A stretch of DNA of 64,000 nt from Limnohabitans sp. 63ED37-2 (GCF_001412535.1 NZ_CP011774.1:305501-369500), one strand, 5' to 3'. Positions 48,339-57,505 are shown, counted from the first letter of the stretch. Translations and numbers: made by a program. The notes: generated from the letters alone by a model not told the origin.

Positions 48339-49366
48339 GCTGCTTCCTTCAATTGGCGAGCTTGTTGTTTGCGTGCGTGGGCAAGCGCGGCTTCGCGCAC
48401 CCAAGCGCCGTCGTTCCAGGCCTTGACGCGGGCACCCAAGCGCTCCTTGTTGCAAGGGCCGTTGCCGTTCACGGTGGCCCAGAACTCGTCCCAGTCGATC
48501 TGGCCGTAGTCGTGGGCTTGACGCTCTTCGTTCCACTTCAGGTCGGGGTCCGGCAAGGTCACACCCAGCACCTTGGCTTGCGGCACGGTGGCGTCCACAA
48601 ACTTCTGGCGCAGGTCGTCGTTGCTGATGCGCTTGATGCCCCAGCGCATGCCTTGTGCGCTGTTGGGGCTGTCGGCGTCGGGCGGTCCGAACATGGCCAG
48701 GCACTTCCACCACCAGCGGTTCACCGCGTCCTGCACCATTTCTTTTTGCTCGGCCGTGCCTTGCATCATCACCAGCAGGGCTTCGTAGCCTTGGCGCTGG
48801 TGGAAGCTTTCTTCTTTGCACACCCGCACCATGGCGCGGGCATAGGGGCCATAAGAGCAGCGGCACAGGGGCACCTGGTTCATGATGGCCGCGCCATCGA
48901 CCAGCCAGCCGACCACGCCCACATCGGCCCAATTGAGCGTGGGGTAGTTGAAGATGGAGCTGTATTTGGCTTTGCCGCTGTGCAGGGCGTCGAGCATTTG
49001 GTCGCGGCTGGTGCCCAGAGTTTCAGCGGCGCTGTAGAGGTACAGGCCGTGACCGCCTTCGTCTTGGACCTTCGCGATCAGGATGGCTTTGCGCTTCAAG
49101 CTGGGCGCGCGGCTGATCCAGTTGCCTTCAGGCAGCATGCCCACGATTTCGCTGTGGGCGTGTTGGCTGATCTGGCGCACCAAGGTTTTGCGATAGGCCT
49201 CAGGCATCCACTCGCGGGGCTCGATGCGGCCGTCGGCGTCGATGCGGGCATCAAAGGCCGCTTGCAATGCAGCGTCTTGGGCATTCAGGGCTTTGGGGAC
49301 GGCCTTCAGACTGGCCGATTTGGCGTCCTCGGTTCCGTCCGGGACGCTGAAAGATTGCGTGTACAT
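48335..49366 (-). CDS. paaA: Phenylacetyl-CoA epoxidase catalytic subunit PaaA
   Basis: Catalytic di-iron subunit of the oxygenase that epoxidises the aromatic ring of phenylacetyl-CoA, 343 aa. Carboxylate/His ligands are expected in KVQDEGGHGLYLYSAAETLG and CKEESFHQRQGYEALL, both conserved in PaaA. ATG 49366 is preceded by a strong AGGAG. A longer TTG start at 49384 is less likely. First gene of the operon, with a palindromic operator upstream. Confidence 0.96.
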   Translation of the reverse strand: MYTQSFSVPDGTEDAKSASLKAVPKALNAQDAALQAAFDARIDADGRIEPREWMPEAYRKTLVRQISQHAHSEIVGMLPEGNWISRAPSLKRKAILIAKVQDEGGHGLYLYSAAETLGTSRDQMLDALHSGKAKYSSIFNYPTLNWADVGVVGWLVDGAAIMNQVPLCRCSYGPYARAMVRVCKEESFHQRQGYEALLVMMQGTAEQKEMVQDAVNRWWWKCLAMFGPPDADSPNSAQGMRWGIKRISNDDLRQKFVDATVPQAKVLGVTLPDPDLKWNEERQAHDYGQIDWDEFWATVNGNGPCNKERLGARVKAWNDGAWVREAALAHARKQQARQLKEAA

Positions 49367-49414
49367 GGGCTTCTCCTGCGCCAAACAGGATGGAATGATC
49401 GCGGCGCAGGTGCC

Positions 49415-49449
49415 AGTATAACCATTAACCGACCGTTCGGTCGGTTAAT
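49415..49449 (-). promoter_or_regulatory. paa promoter with 26-bp palindromic TetR-type operator
   Basis: ATTAACCGACCG (49424-49435) and its exact complement (49438-49449) flank a TT centre. On the minus strand the -10 TATACT (complement of 49415-49420) follows. The palindrome occupies the -35 and spacer, so binding would block transcription. TetR-type PaaR repressors of betaproteobacteria use ACCGACCG/CGGTCGGT-like sites; no paaR is adjacent. Confidence 0.85.
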
Positions 49450-49543
49450 TTCAGTGCTTGGCGCTCAGGTATTTCCCTGATGAGACCAGTGTGTGACATG
49501 AATCGCCGAACTCAAAGCGGTGTCACACAAAGCTTCTTGTGTT

Positions 49544-50431
49544 TCAGGAGGATTCAACCGCCCAGTTTTTGCCAGAGCCACGCGCCAAGGCCGGCCCCAC
49601 CACGTCCAGCGCCTTGCGGATCTGGTCCTTCAGGGTAAAGGGTGGGTTGATGACAAACATGCCGCTGGCCACCAGGCCGCCTTCGTCGCCGGGGCCCCGA
49701 CCGATCGCCAAGGTGGCGTTGAGCCAGGGCTTTTGTGACTGGTTGGCCAAGGTGCGCAGGCGTTTGGGCAGATCATGCGCTTCGGGGCGGGGGATGATGG
49801 GGTACCAGACCAGGTAAGTGCCTGTGGAGAAGCGCTTGAGGTATTCCTGAATCACGTTGGCCACTTTGGCGTAGTCGGATTTGATCTCGTAGCTGGGGTC
49901 GATCAACACCATGGCACGCTTGGAGCCCGTGGCCGAGGGCGGGGGCGGCAGGATCTTTTTGAGCGCCTCAAAACCGTCTTCGCGGCTCACCGTGACCGTG
50001 CGTCCGGCTTCGAGCTGCGCGATGTTGGACATCAAGGCTTTGCTGTCGGTGGGGTGCAATTCGAACAAGCGCAAGCGGTCGCGGGATTCGTGGCGCATCA
50101 GCCTTTGCATCAAAAAGGGCGAGCCGGGGTAAATCTTGGCTTGCCCGTTGGGGTTGAAGCTGGCGATTTGTTCCAGGTAGTCCTGCACGGGCTCAGGCAG
50201 GGTGTCGAGCTTCTCTGCCGCCTCTAATAGCTTGAAGAGACCGTCTTCAGCTTCAGCCCCTTTTTGGGAGTAATCGCCATCGAGCCGATACAAACCGGCC
50301 CCGGCGTGGGTATCAATGAGGGTGATGCCAGCCTCTTTTTGCATGAGGTGGCGCATGGTGGCGAGCAAGGTGATGTGTTTGAGCACATCGGCATGGTTGC
50401 CCGCGTGAAAAGCGTGTCGGTAACTGAACAT
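49544..50431 (-). CDS. rlmJ: 23S rRNA (adenine2030-N6)-methyltransferase RlmJ
   Basis: SAM-dependent methyltransferase of 295 aa. It opens with the family signature FSYRHAFHAGNHADVLKH. Further segments are LIDTHAGAGLYRLD (SAM site), the catalytic VLIDPSYEIKSDY (DPPY-type motif as DPSY) and TYLVWYPIIPRPEAHDLPKRL. ATG 50431 is the natural start. It diverges from rplM. Confidence 0.94.
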   Translation of the reverse strand: MFSYRHAFHAGNHADVLKHITLLATMRHLMQKEAGITLIDTHAGAGLYRLDGDYSQKGAEAEDGLFKLLEAAEKLDTLPEPVQDYLEQIASFNPNGQAKIYPGSPFLMQRLMRHESRDRLRLFELHPTDSKALMSNIAQLEAGRTVTVSREDGFEALKKILPPPPSATGSKRAMVLIDPSYEIKSDYAKVANVIQEYLKRFSTGTYLVWYPIIPRPEAHDLPKRLRTLANQSQKPWLNATLAIGRGPGDEGGLVASGMFVINPPFTLKDQIRKALDVVGPALARGSGKNWAVESS

Positions 50432-50475
50432 GCCTTGATGGTAACCAATAACTTCTGCAAGTCCTTGATTTTTCG

Positions 50476-50628
50476 TATAATAGAGGGCTTCGCAGCGATT
50501 CAGTGGTCCCGCGGCGAAGACGCCAGCAGCCGCAAGGCATTGGCAAATTCCCACCTAAGAGGCTCCCAAAAGAGGAGCACCGACCGTGGAAAAGGACCCG
50601 CCAAACCTTTCTTTTAAAGAGAAAACTC
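50476..50628 (+). promoter_or_regulatory. rplM promoter and long structured leader
   Basis: A consensus -10 TATAAT at 50476-50481 is followed by about 140 bases of leader before rplM. The leader has a GCTCC/GGAGC hairpin (50562-50566 and 50574-50578, 7-base loop) 50 bases before the start. The -35 (around 50453-50460) is weak. Leaders of L13 operons can be autoregulatory; not proven here. Confidence 0.6.
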
Positions 50629-51060
50629 ATGACAACAACTTTCAGCGCCAAACCCGCTGAGGTCGTGCACGAGTGGTTTGTGATTGACGCGACCGACAAG
50701 GTCCTCGGACGAGTAGCCAGCGAAGTTGCTCTCCGTTTGCGCGGCAAACACAAGGCCATTTACACGCCTCACGTAGACACCGGTGACTTCATCGTCATCA
50801 TCAATGCTGCCCAGCTCAAAGTGACTGGCACTAAAACACTCGACAAAGTGTATTACCGTCACTCGGGCTACCCCGGCGGCATCACTGCCACCAACTTCCG
50901 CGACATGCAAGCCAAACACCCTGGCCGCGCACTCGAGAAGGCTGTCAAGGGCATGCTGCCCAAGGGCCCACTCGGTTACGCCATGATCAAGAAACTCAAG
51001 GTGTATGGCGGCGCAGAGCATCCACACACCGCCCAACAGCCTAAAGTGCTGGACATCTAA
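50629..51060 (+). CDS. rplM: 50S ribosomal protein L13
   Basis: Large-subunit protein L13, 143 aa, full length. Signature segments are WFVIDATDKVLGRVASEVALRLRGKHKA, YYRHSGYPGGI and MLPKGPLGYAMIKKLKVYGGAEHPH. It is followed by rpsI after 11 bases, the conserved L13-S9 operon. Confidence 0.98.
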   Translation: MTTTFSAKPAEVVHEWFVIDATDKVLGRVASEVALRLRGKHKAIYTPHVDTGDFIVIINAAQLKVTGTKTLDKVYYRHSGYPGGITATNFRDMQAKHPGRALEKAVKGMLPKGPLGYAMIKKLKVYGGAEHPHTAQQPKVLDI

Positions 51061-51071
51061 GGAGCCTTGAG

Positions 51072-51464
51072 ATGATTGGTGAATGGAACAATGGCACAGG
51101 CCGTCGCAAATCCAGCGTCGCCCGCGTGTTTCTGAAAAAAGGCACTGGCAAGATCACGGTCAATGGCAAGGACATCCAAGCCTACTTCGGCCGCGAGACT
51201 TCGATCATGATCGCCAAGCAACCCCTCATGTTGACCAACCATGCCGAAACTTTCGACATCATGATCAACGTTCACGGTGGTGGCGAATCCGGTCAAGCCG
51301 GCGCATCGCGCCACGGCATCACCCGCGCCCTGATTGACTACGACGCTTCGCTCAAGCCTGTGCTGAGCCAAGCTGGTTTTGTCACCCGTGACGCCCGTGA
51401 AGTGGAACGTAAAAAGGTCGGCTTGCACTCTGCTCGCCGCCGCAAGCAGTTCTCCAAGCGTTAA
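51072..51464 (+). CDS. rpsI: 30S ribosomal protein S9
   Basis: Small-subunit protein S9, 130 aa, full length. It has GTGRRKSSVARVFLKKGTGKI, GGGESGQAGASRHGITRAL and the C-terminal ARRRKQFSKR tail that reaches the P-site tRNA. Followed by a terminator. Confidence 0.98.
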   Translation: MIGEWNNGTGRRKSSVARVFLKKGTGKITVNGKDIQAYFGRETSIMIAKQPLMLTNHAETFDIMINVHGGGESGQAGASRHGITRALIDYDASLKPVLSQAGFVTRDAREVERKKVGLHSARRRKQFSKR

Positions 51465-51484
51465 TCCGCTTTTTCTGCTTCATC

Positions 51485-51518
51485 AAAAAGCCGCACCGGT
51501 TCGCCGAGGCGGCTTTTT
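51485..51518 (+). terminator. Terminator of the rplM-rpsI operon
   Basis: Perfect 10-bp stem (AAAAAGCCGC at 51485-51494, complement at 51509-51518) with a 14-base loop and its own T run. Confidence 0.9.
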
Positions 51519-51632
51519 GTTTGGGCGCATGGGGATTGCAAAGCCCATGAGCCCAGTAGCGTTACTGCGGCAGACAGCCGGTAATTCCCGACCAGCGCGC
51601 TATACTATTTAGCATTGAACCGGAGAAACACC

Positions 51633-51998
51633 ATGAGCGCTCTTGCTGAAAATATCCAGACCGAAATGCCCGAACCGATTGTCTTCACCGACAGCGCGGC
51701 CGCCAAAGTGGCCGACCTCATCGCCGAAGAGGGTAACCCTGATTTGAAGCTGCGTGTGTTTGTGCAAGGCGGCGGCTGCTCAGGCTTCCAGTACGGCTTC
51801 ACCTTCGACGAGATCACCAACGAAGACGACACCACCATGAGCAAGAATGGCGTGTCTTTGTTGATCGACGCCATGAGTTACCAGTACCTGATTGGTGCCG
51901 AGATTGACTACAAAGAAGATTTGCAGGGTGCTCAGTTCGTCATCAAGAACCCCAACGCTACATCGACTTGCGGCTGTGGCTCTTCTTTCTCGACCTGA
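51633..51998 (+). CDS. erpA: Iron-sulfur cluster insertion protein ErpA
   Basis: A-type Fe-S carrier of 121 aa. The three cluster cysteines are in GGGCSGFQYGF and the C-terminal STCGCGSSF. ATG 51633 is preceded by CGGAG. A -10-like TATACT lies near 51600. It delivers clusters to respiratory and isoprenoid enzymes. It is convergent with anmK. Confidence 0.95.
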   Translation: MSALAENIQTEMPEPIVFTDSAAAKVADLIAEEGNPDLKLRVFVQGGGCSGFQYGFTFDEITNEDDTTMSKNGVSLLIDAMSYQYLIGAEIDYKEDLQGAQFVIKNPNATSTCGCGSSFST

Positions 51999-52033
51999 TT
52001 GGCGAGAATGGGGCCAGCTGCGCTGGCTCAACT

Positions 52034-53173
52034 TCAGCGGGGGTAAATGGCCCCCAATATACGGGCGCCTTGGGCGCCCGTGACGCTTGGCAAACTGGAT
52101 GTTTCGCGCCGTACGTTTTTGAAAGCCAGCCAAGCAAAAGCGGCGGCCTCCACTTGCAGCGGTGGCAGACCCAAGGCCTCACTGTTCAAAACCGATATGC
52201 CTGGCAGGTGTGCTGCTAGCTGGCGCATCAATTCGCCATTTAAGGCACCTCCACCGCAGACGACCAGTTCACTGGCTTCAGGCGCATGGCGCAAGAGGTC
52301 CTTGCTGCAGGCCAAGGCCGTGAAGGTGCAGAGGGTGGCTTGCACATCGGCAGGCTGGAGGTCGTCCAACAAGGCGAGGTGTTCCTGGAGCCAAGCCGGG
52401 TTGAACAAATCCCGTCCGGTGCTCTTGGGTGGAGGTTTGTGCAAAAAGGGGTCGCTGGCCAGGCTGCGCAGCAAGGCGGGTTGCAACTGACCCGTCATGG
52501 CCCAATTCCCATCTCGGTCGAACGCTTGCCCGGTGTGGCGGGCACACCAGAAATCCATCAGCGCATTACCCGGGCCGCAATCCCAGCCCAGCACCGAGCC
52601 ATCGGCCTTGAGCACGCTCAAGTTGGCAATGCCGCCGATGTTCAGCACGGCCACGCAACGACCCGGCTGTGCAAAAACACCTTGGTGAAAAGCAGGCACC
52701 AGCGGGGCGCCTTGTCCCCCGGCAGCCAGGTCGCGATTTCGGAAATCGGCCACCACGTCGATGTGGGTCAATTCGGCCAGCAAAGCGGGATTGATGAGTT
52801 GCAGGGTGTAGCCCACTGCGGCCCGATGGCGTGCCTCATCCGCATCAAATTCAAGCGGGCGGTGGCGCACGGTTTGGCCATGTGCACCTATGGCCTTGAT
52901 TTGAGAGGCCTGAAGTCCTGTCTTTTGGAGCAAAGCAGCCACCACCTCGGCGTAATGGCGGGCGATTTGATTGCCAGCCAAGGCACTGCGGTGCAATTCG
53001 TCGGGACCGCTCGAATTGAGAGACAGCAATTCGCTGCGGAAAGCCGCTTCGAAGGCCACAAAATCGTGCGCCAGGACGGTCAAATGACCCGTTTCGTCGA
53101 GTTGAGCAAGCACACCATCGGCACCATCCAAGGAAGTGCCGGACATGAGACCGATGAAATAAAAGGGCGGCAT
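52034..53173 (-). CDS. anmK: Anhydro-N-acetylmuramic acid kinase
   Basis: Peptidoglycan recycling kinase that opens and phosphorylates anhydroMurNAc to MurNAc 6-phosphate, 379 aa from ATG 53173 (GTG 53185 is an alternative). It has the N-terminal GLMSGTSLDGADG, the catalytic Asp in WDCGPGNALMD, QTVRHRP, and the C-terminal LVVCGGGALNGELM. It is followed by no other recycling gene, but the M23 peptidase gene lies upstream on the same strand. Confidence 0.95.
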   Translation of the reverse strand: MPPFYFIGLMSGTSLDGADGVLAQLDETGHLTVLAHDFVAFEAAFRSELLSLNSSGPDELHRSALAGNQIARHYAEVVAALLQKTGLQASQIKAIGAHGQTVRHRPLEFDADEARHRAAVGYTLQLINPALLAELTHIDVVADFRNRDLAAGGQGAPLVPAFHQGVFAQPGRCVAVLNIGGIANLSVLKADGSVLGWDCGPGNALMDFWCARHTGQAFDRDGNWAMTGQLQPALLRSLASDPFLHKPPPKSTGRDLFNPAWLQEHLALLDDLQPADVQATLCTFTALACSKDLLRHAPEASELVVCGGGALNGELMRQLAAHLPGISVLNSEALGLPPLQVEAAAFAWLAFKNVRRETSSLPSVTGAQGARILGAIYPR

Positions 53174-53247
53174 GGAGAACACCACGGTGGGGCCCTAAGC
53201 GCTGGTGGTGTCACAACAGGCTGGTGCAAGCCCGGTGTCCCAGCAGC

Positions 53248-54714
53248 TTATTGGCTGTTGACTTCCCGCATTTGAGCGGCAGCTTGCAGCTGTGATTGGG
53301 CTTGATTCACCATGGCCTTGAATCTGGCCATGGATGCGGTTGGGATGGGCCCGCTTTGAGCCTGCTGGATGATTTTTTGCGGGTCGACGTGCACACCATT
53401 CACACGGAATTCAAAATGCAGATGAGGTCCGGTGGACCAGCCTGTGGAGCCCACAGCGCCGATGACCTGCCCTTTTTGTACAGTTTGGCCAGTCCGGACT
53501 TGAATCCGGCTCAAGTGGGCATACAGGGTGGAGTGGCCATTGCCGTGGCGGATTTCGACCACATTGCCGTAGCCGCCTTGACGACCAGCAAAAGTGACCA
53601 CGCCATCACCCACCGTCATGGCGGGTGTGCCTGTTGGGGCGGCATAGTCCACACCACGGTGCGCTTGCATGGTGTTGAAAATGGGGTGAAGCCGCATGGC
53701 AAAACCACTCGACTGCCGAGAAAAAGTCAGAGGCGACGCCAGGTAGGAGCGGCTCAGGCTTTTGCCATCCATGTCGTAGTAGTTGCCCTTTTGTCCTGGC
53801 TCCTGAAACCAAACCGCATCGTATTGCTGGTTGTCATTGTGAAATTCGGCGCTGAGCACGCGGCCCGTCCGCAAGGGCTCACCATCGGCTTCGAGCACTT
53901 CGTAAACCACAGAAAAACGAGCGCCTTTGCGCAAGGTACGGTGGAAGTCGATCTGATTTGAAAAAATTTGGGTCAGCTGGTGAATCACCGGATCGGGCAA
54001 TCTGGCCTCATCGGCGGCATCGTAAAGCGACCGGGTGACCGTGCCGCCCGTCATGCGGATACTGGTGTTCATGGGCGAGGTTTCAAGCGCAGCTTGGAAA
54101 CCTTGGCCAGAGCGCTCAACGCGCAGGCGCTGGAAGAAGGTGTCGTTTTCGTTCTTGAGCCAGCGCACGCTCAGAGAAAGAAGAGACTGCTGACCAGTGA
54201 CTTCGGCAGAGACTGCGCGGCCGCCTTGTTGCAGAGCCTGACGGGCCAAAGGGTGCTTGCGCAAAAAAGCAGCAGCTTCGGCATCGACCAACCCCAATCG
54301 GCGCAACAACGCTTCGGGGGTGTCGGCGGGGCGGGTTTGGTCAGAACGGGTCAGGTTGACTTGGAACTGGTCGAGCAACTCGGCTTGAGCTTCGAGTTGA
54401 GCGATCTCGACAGGCACCGTGATGTTGACCACGGGTTGATCGGCGATGTCTGGCCCCAAATTGGCCACCGCAAAAGCGCCGCCACCGCCCACCAGTAAGA
54501 CGCTGGCCAAGCTGGCAACGATGGTTTTGGGATAACGTTTGAGCCACCCTTGAAAAACCAGACTGGCTTGGTTGAGTTGGGGGTGGTAGCCATCTAGCCA
54601 AGCCAGCAGCTTTTGCGTGGCGATCAAAACCGCACCCAGTACGGCTGTGCCAATGAACAAAATGTTCAGCAGCAAAGCCGTCAATCGAGATTGGATGGTG
54701 GACAGAATGGGCAT
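53248..54714 (-). CDS. M23-family peptidoglycan endopeptidase (LytM type)
   Basis: Zinc endopeptidase of 488 aa acting on peptidoglycan in the periplasm. Hydrophobic N-terminal segments (LLLNILFIGTAVLGAVLIATQ and IVASLASVLLVGGGGAFAVANLG) anchor or export it. An OapA/LysM-like middle region is followed by the peptidase domain near residues 345-450, with Zn ligands in HRGVDYAAP and GPHLHFEFRVNG and GNGHSTLYAHLS between them. It is complete and probably catalytically active. Same strand as anmK (74 bases) and divergent from tyrS. Confidence 0.93.
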   Translation of the reverse strand: MPILSTIQSRLTALLLNILFIGTAVLGAVLIATQKLLAWLDGYHPQLNQASLVFQGWLKRYPKTIVASLASVLLVGGGGAFAVANLGPDIADQPVVNITVPVEIAQLEAQAELLDQFQVNLTRSDQTRPADTPEALLRRLGLVDAEAAAFLRKHPLARQALQQGGRAVSAEVTGQQSLLSLSVRWLKNENDTFFQRLRVERSGQGFQAALETSPMNTSIRMTGGTVTRSLYDAADEARLPDPVIHQLTQIFSNQIDFHRTLRKGARFSVVYEVLEADGEPLRTGRVLSAEFHNDNQQYDAVWFQEPGQKGNYYDMDGKSLSRSYLASPLTFSRQSSGFAMRLHPIFNTMQAHRGVDYAAPTGTPAMTVGDGVVTFAGRQGGYGNVVEIRHGNGHSTLYAHLSRIQVRTGQTVQKGQVIGAVGSTGWSTGPHLHFEFRVNGVHVDPQKIIQQAQSGPIPTASMARFKAMVNQAQSQLQAAAQMREVNSQ

Positions 54715-54856
54715 GAAAAAGAAGATAAGGGCGAAATTCAGCCCAATCGATGATCTAAGGGATCGCCAAGCGAGTTATGCGCGCACTTAAAATGCACGAC
54801 AAACTACTGGCGCTATTGTAACGACCTACCCCGCCTTCAACACAGAAAAAACCCTT

Positions 54857-56089
54857 ATGAATCAATCCCTTGTTACAAAATATCCTGTCAACGATCGTGT
54901 CTTGAATGCTTTGGATGTGACTTTGAGAGGGTGTGAGGAACTGATTCCTCAAGAAGATTGGCTGCAAAAGCTGGCCAAATCGGAGGCCACAGGCGTGCCC
55001 CTGCGCATCAAATTGGGTTTGGACCCGACTGCGCCCGACATCCACATTGGCCACACCGTAGTGCTCAACAAGATGCGACAGTTGCAGGACTTGGGCCATC
55101 AGGTCATCTTTCTGATCGGTGACTTCACCAGCCTGATTGGCGACCCGTCTGGTCGCAACAGCACCCGCCCACCCCTCACGCCCGAGCAGATCAAGGCAAA
55201 CGCCGAGACCTATTACAAACAAGCCAGTCTGGTGCTGGACCCCAGCAAAACAGAGATCCGCTACAACAGTGAGTGGTCGCTACCCTTGGGGTCCATGGGC
55301 ATGATCCAGCTGGCTGCCAAGTACACCGTGGCCCGCATGATGGAGCGCAACGACTTCCATGACCGTTTCAAAGCTGGCACACCGATTTCGGTGCACGAGT
55401 TCCTGTACCCGCTGATGCAGGGCTACGACTCGGTCGCGCTCAAGAGCGACCTGGAGCTGGGCGGCACCGACCAAAAGTTCAATTTGTTGATGGGCCGTCA
55501 CTTGCAGGCCGAATACGGCCAAGAGCCCCAGTGCATCTTGACCATGCCGCTGCTCGAAGGCCTGGACGGGGTGGACAAGATGTCCAAGTCCAAGAACAAC
55601 TACATCGGCATCAGCGAAGAGCCCAACACCATGTTCGCCAAGGTGCTGAGCATTTCGGACACCTTGATGTGGCGCTGGTACACGCTGCTGTCCTTCAAGT
55701 CGATGGCCGAGATCGAGGCGCTGAAAAAGGAAGTCGAAGGCGGTCGCAACCCCAAAGACGCCAAGGTCATGCTGGCCAAGGAAATCACCGCCCGTTTCCA
55801 CAGCGCAGCGGCGGCCGATGCGGCCGAGCAGGATTTCATCAACCGCAGCAAGGGCGGTGTGCCTGACGACATCCCTGAGGTGTCCTTGTCGGGTGCGCCC
55901 ATGGGCATTGGAGCTTTGCTCAAGTCGGCGGGCTTGGCCCCTTCGACCACCGAGGCCGGGCGCCTGGTTGATGGGGGCGGCGTGCGCGTGGACTCCAGCG
56001 TGGTCAGCGACAAGGGCCTGAAACTCGAAGCAGGCACTTACGTGGTGCAGGTGGGCAAACGCAAATTTGCCAAGGTCACCTTGTCTTGA
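54857..56089 (+). CDS. tyrS: Tyrosyl-tRNA synthetase
   Basis: Class I synthetase of 410 aa. The HIGH signature is in DPTAPDIHIGHTVVL and the KMSKS loop in VDKMSKSKNNYIGI. A C-terminal S4 RNA-binding domain covers about the last 60 residues (TEAGRLVDGGGVRVDSSVVSDKGLKL). This is the TyrZ-like form common in betaproteobacteria. It follows a 142-base divergent gap. Confidence 0.97.
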   Translation: MNQSLVTKYPVNDRVLNALDVTLRGCEELIPQEDWLQKLAKSEATGVPLRIKLGLDPTAPDIHIGHTVVLNKMRQLQDLGHQVIFLIGDFTSLIGDPSGRNSTRPPLTPEQIKANAETYYKQASLVLDPSKTEIRYNSEWSLPLGSMGMIQLAAKYTVARMMERNDFHDRFKAGTPISVHEFLYPLMQGYDSVALKSDLELGGTDQKFNLLMGRHLQAEYGQEPQCILTMPLLEGLDGVDKMSKSKNNYIGISEEPNTMFAKVLSISDTLMWRWYTLLSFKSMAEIEALKKEVEGGRNPKDAKVMLAKEITARFHSAAAADAAEQDFINRSKGGVPDDIPEVSLSGAPMGIGALLKSAGLAPSTTEAGRLVDGGGVRVDSSVVSDKGLKLEAGTYVVQVGKRKFAKVTLS

Positions 56090-56138
56090 CAGGGGGCTGG
56101 CGCACGGACAGTGCCTACAGAGGGGGTATGCTGAATCC

Positions 56139-57065
56139 ATGAAAAGATTCGATGCTTGGATGACGCCGACCCGCATGCTGTGGGCTTCGGTGGTGGTGGC
56201 GCTGGTGACCATCGCGCTCAAGACCGGGGCCTGGTGGCTGACCGATTCGGTCGGTTTGTTGTCGGACGCGATGGAGTCGCTGGTCAACCTGGCCAGCGCG
56301 GTGTTCGGTTTGATGATGGTGACGGTTGCGGCACGCCCTGCCGACGACGACCATCCCTACGGCCACCACAAGGCCGAGTATTTTTCTTCCGGTTTTGAAG
56401 GCATTCTGATCCTGGTGGCCGCTTTGGGCATCATTTGGGTGGCGGCTCATCGCTTGTTCGATCCGCAGCCCATCGAGCAGGTTGGCTGGGGCTTGGCCTT
56501 GTCGGTGGGCAGCTCGGCGCTGAACGGTTTTCTGGCCTGGCTCATGTTTCGCGCCGCCCGGCAGCACCGCTCGCTGGCGCTCGAAGCCGATGCCCGGCAC
56601 TTGGTGACCGATGTTTGGACATCGGCAGGCGTGGTGGTGGGCATTGCCCTGGTCAGTATCACGGGCTGGCTGTGGCTGGATGCCGTGGTGGCGATTGGGG
56701 TGGCCTTGAATATTCTGAAAGAAGGCTGGAGCCTGGTTTGGCGCTCCTCGCAGGGCCTGATGGACGAGGCGCTGGAGCCTGAGGTGCTGTCCGATGTGCA
56801 GCGGGTGCTCGATGGCTTTGCCCACCAGCGCGGCGAGACCGAAATCATCCGTTTTGACCACCTGAACACCCGCAAAGCTGGGCAACGCCGTTTTGTGGAC
56901 GTGCACATGCACATGCCCGCCAGCTGGACGCTGGGCCGGGCCGCCGCCTTGCGTGCCAGTGTGGAGCAGGCGTTGATGAGCGAGGTGCCCGGCTTGCGGG
57001 CCACCATCCAGCTTTTGCCCAGCGATGTGGAAGCGCACTTTGACGATGCGAGGGACTTGAAATGA
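56139..57065 (+). CDS. Cation diffusion facilitator metal exporter
   Basis: CDF-family divalent metal/proton antiporter, 308 aa from ATG 56139. Six helices occupy residues about 10-215. Metal site A residues are in DSVGLLSDAMESLVNL and on the later helix EADARHLVTDVWTSAGVV; the HxxxE-like DDHPYGHHKAEYF loop is present. The C-terminal cytoplasmic domain (VLDGFAHQRGETEIIRFDHLNTRKAGQRRFVDVHMHMP) is typical. It resembles FieF-type Fe/Zn exporters. Its stop overlaps dtd (ATGA). Confidence 0.92.
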   Translation: MKRFDAWMTPTRMLWASVVVALVTIALKTGAWWLTDSVGLLSDAMESLVNLASAVFGLMMVTVAARPADDDHPYGHHKAEYFSSGFEGILILVAALGIIWVAAHRLFDPQPIEQVGWGLALSVGSSALNGFLAWLMFRAARQHRSLALEADARHLVTDVWTSAGVVVGIALVSITGWLWLDAVVAIGVALNILKEGWSLVWRSSQGLMDEALEPEVLSDVQRVLDGFAHQRGETEIIRFDHLNTRKAGQRRFVDVHMHMPASWTLGRAAALRASVEQALMSEVPGLRATIQLLPSDVEAHFDDARDLK

Positions 57066-57505
57066 TCGCGGTGTTGCAAAGGGTGAGTGAAGCCAGTGTG
57101 CGTGTGGATGGGGCGGTGATCGGCCAGATTGACGCGGGCTTGCTGGTGCTGCTGTGCGCCGAAAAAGGTGACACCGAAGCGTTAGCCGACAAAATGCTGG
57201 CCAAGATGCTCAAACTGCGCATCTTCAGCGACGAGGCGGGCAAGATGAACCGGAGCGTGCAGGACGTGCGTGGTGGTTTGCTGGTGGTTAGCCAATTCAC
57301 CTTGGCCGCCGATGTCGCAGGGGGCAACCGTCCGAGCTTCACGCAGGCAGCGGCGCCCGAAGACGGTCGGCGCTTGTATGAGCATTTTGTGGCGCAGGCC
57401 CGAGCCGCGCACCCGATCGTGCAGACGGGCCAGTTTGCGGCCGACATGAAGGTGTCGCTGGTCAATGACGGGCCCATCACCATTCCGATGCGCATGAGAG
57501 CTTGA
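57062..57505 (+). CDS. dtd: D-aminoacyl-tRNA deacylase
   Basis: Hydrolyses D-aminoacyl-tRNAs, 147 aa. It has IAVLQRVSEASVRVDG at the start, the catalytic SQFTLAADVAGGNRPSF and the cis-Gly-Pro motif in VNDGPITI. It is translationally coupled to the CDF exporter gene. Confidence 0.96.
   Translation: MIAVLQRVSEASVRVDGAVIGQIDAGLLVLLCAEKGDTEALADKMLAKMLKLRIFSDEAGKMNRSVQDVRGGLLVVSQFTLAADVAGGNRPSFTQAAAPEDGRRLYEHFVAQARAAHPIVQTGQFAADMKVSLVNDGPITIPMRMRA

Noticed and set aside
49491..49528. 8-bp inverted repeat GTGTGACA/TGTCACAC as rlmJ terminator
   Set aside because: 22-base loop and no T run, so termination is not supported; left unassigned.
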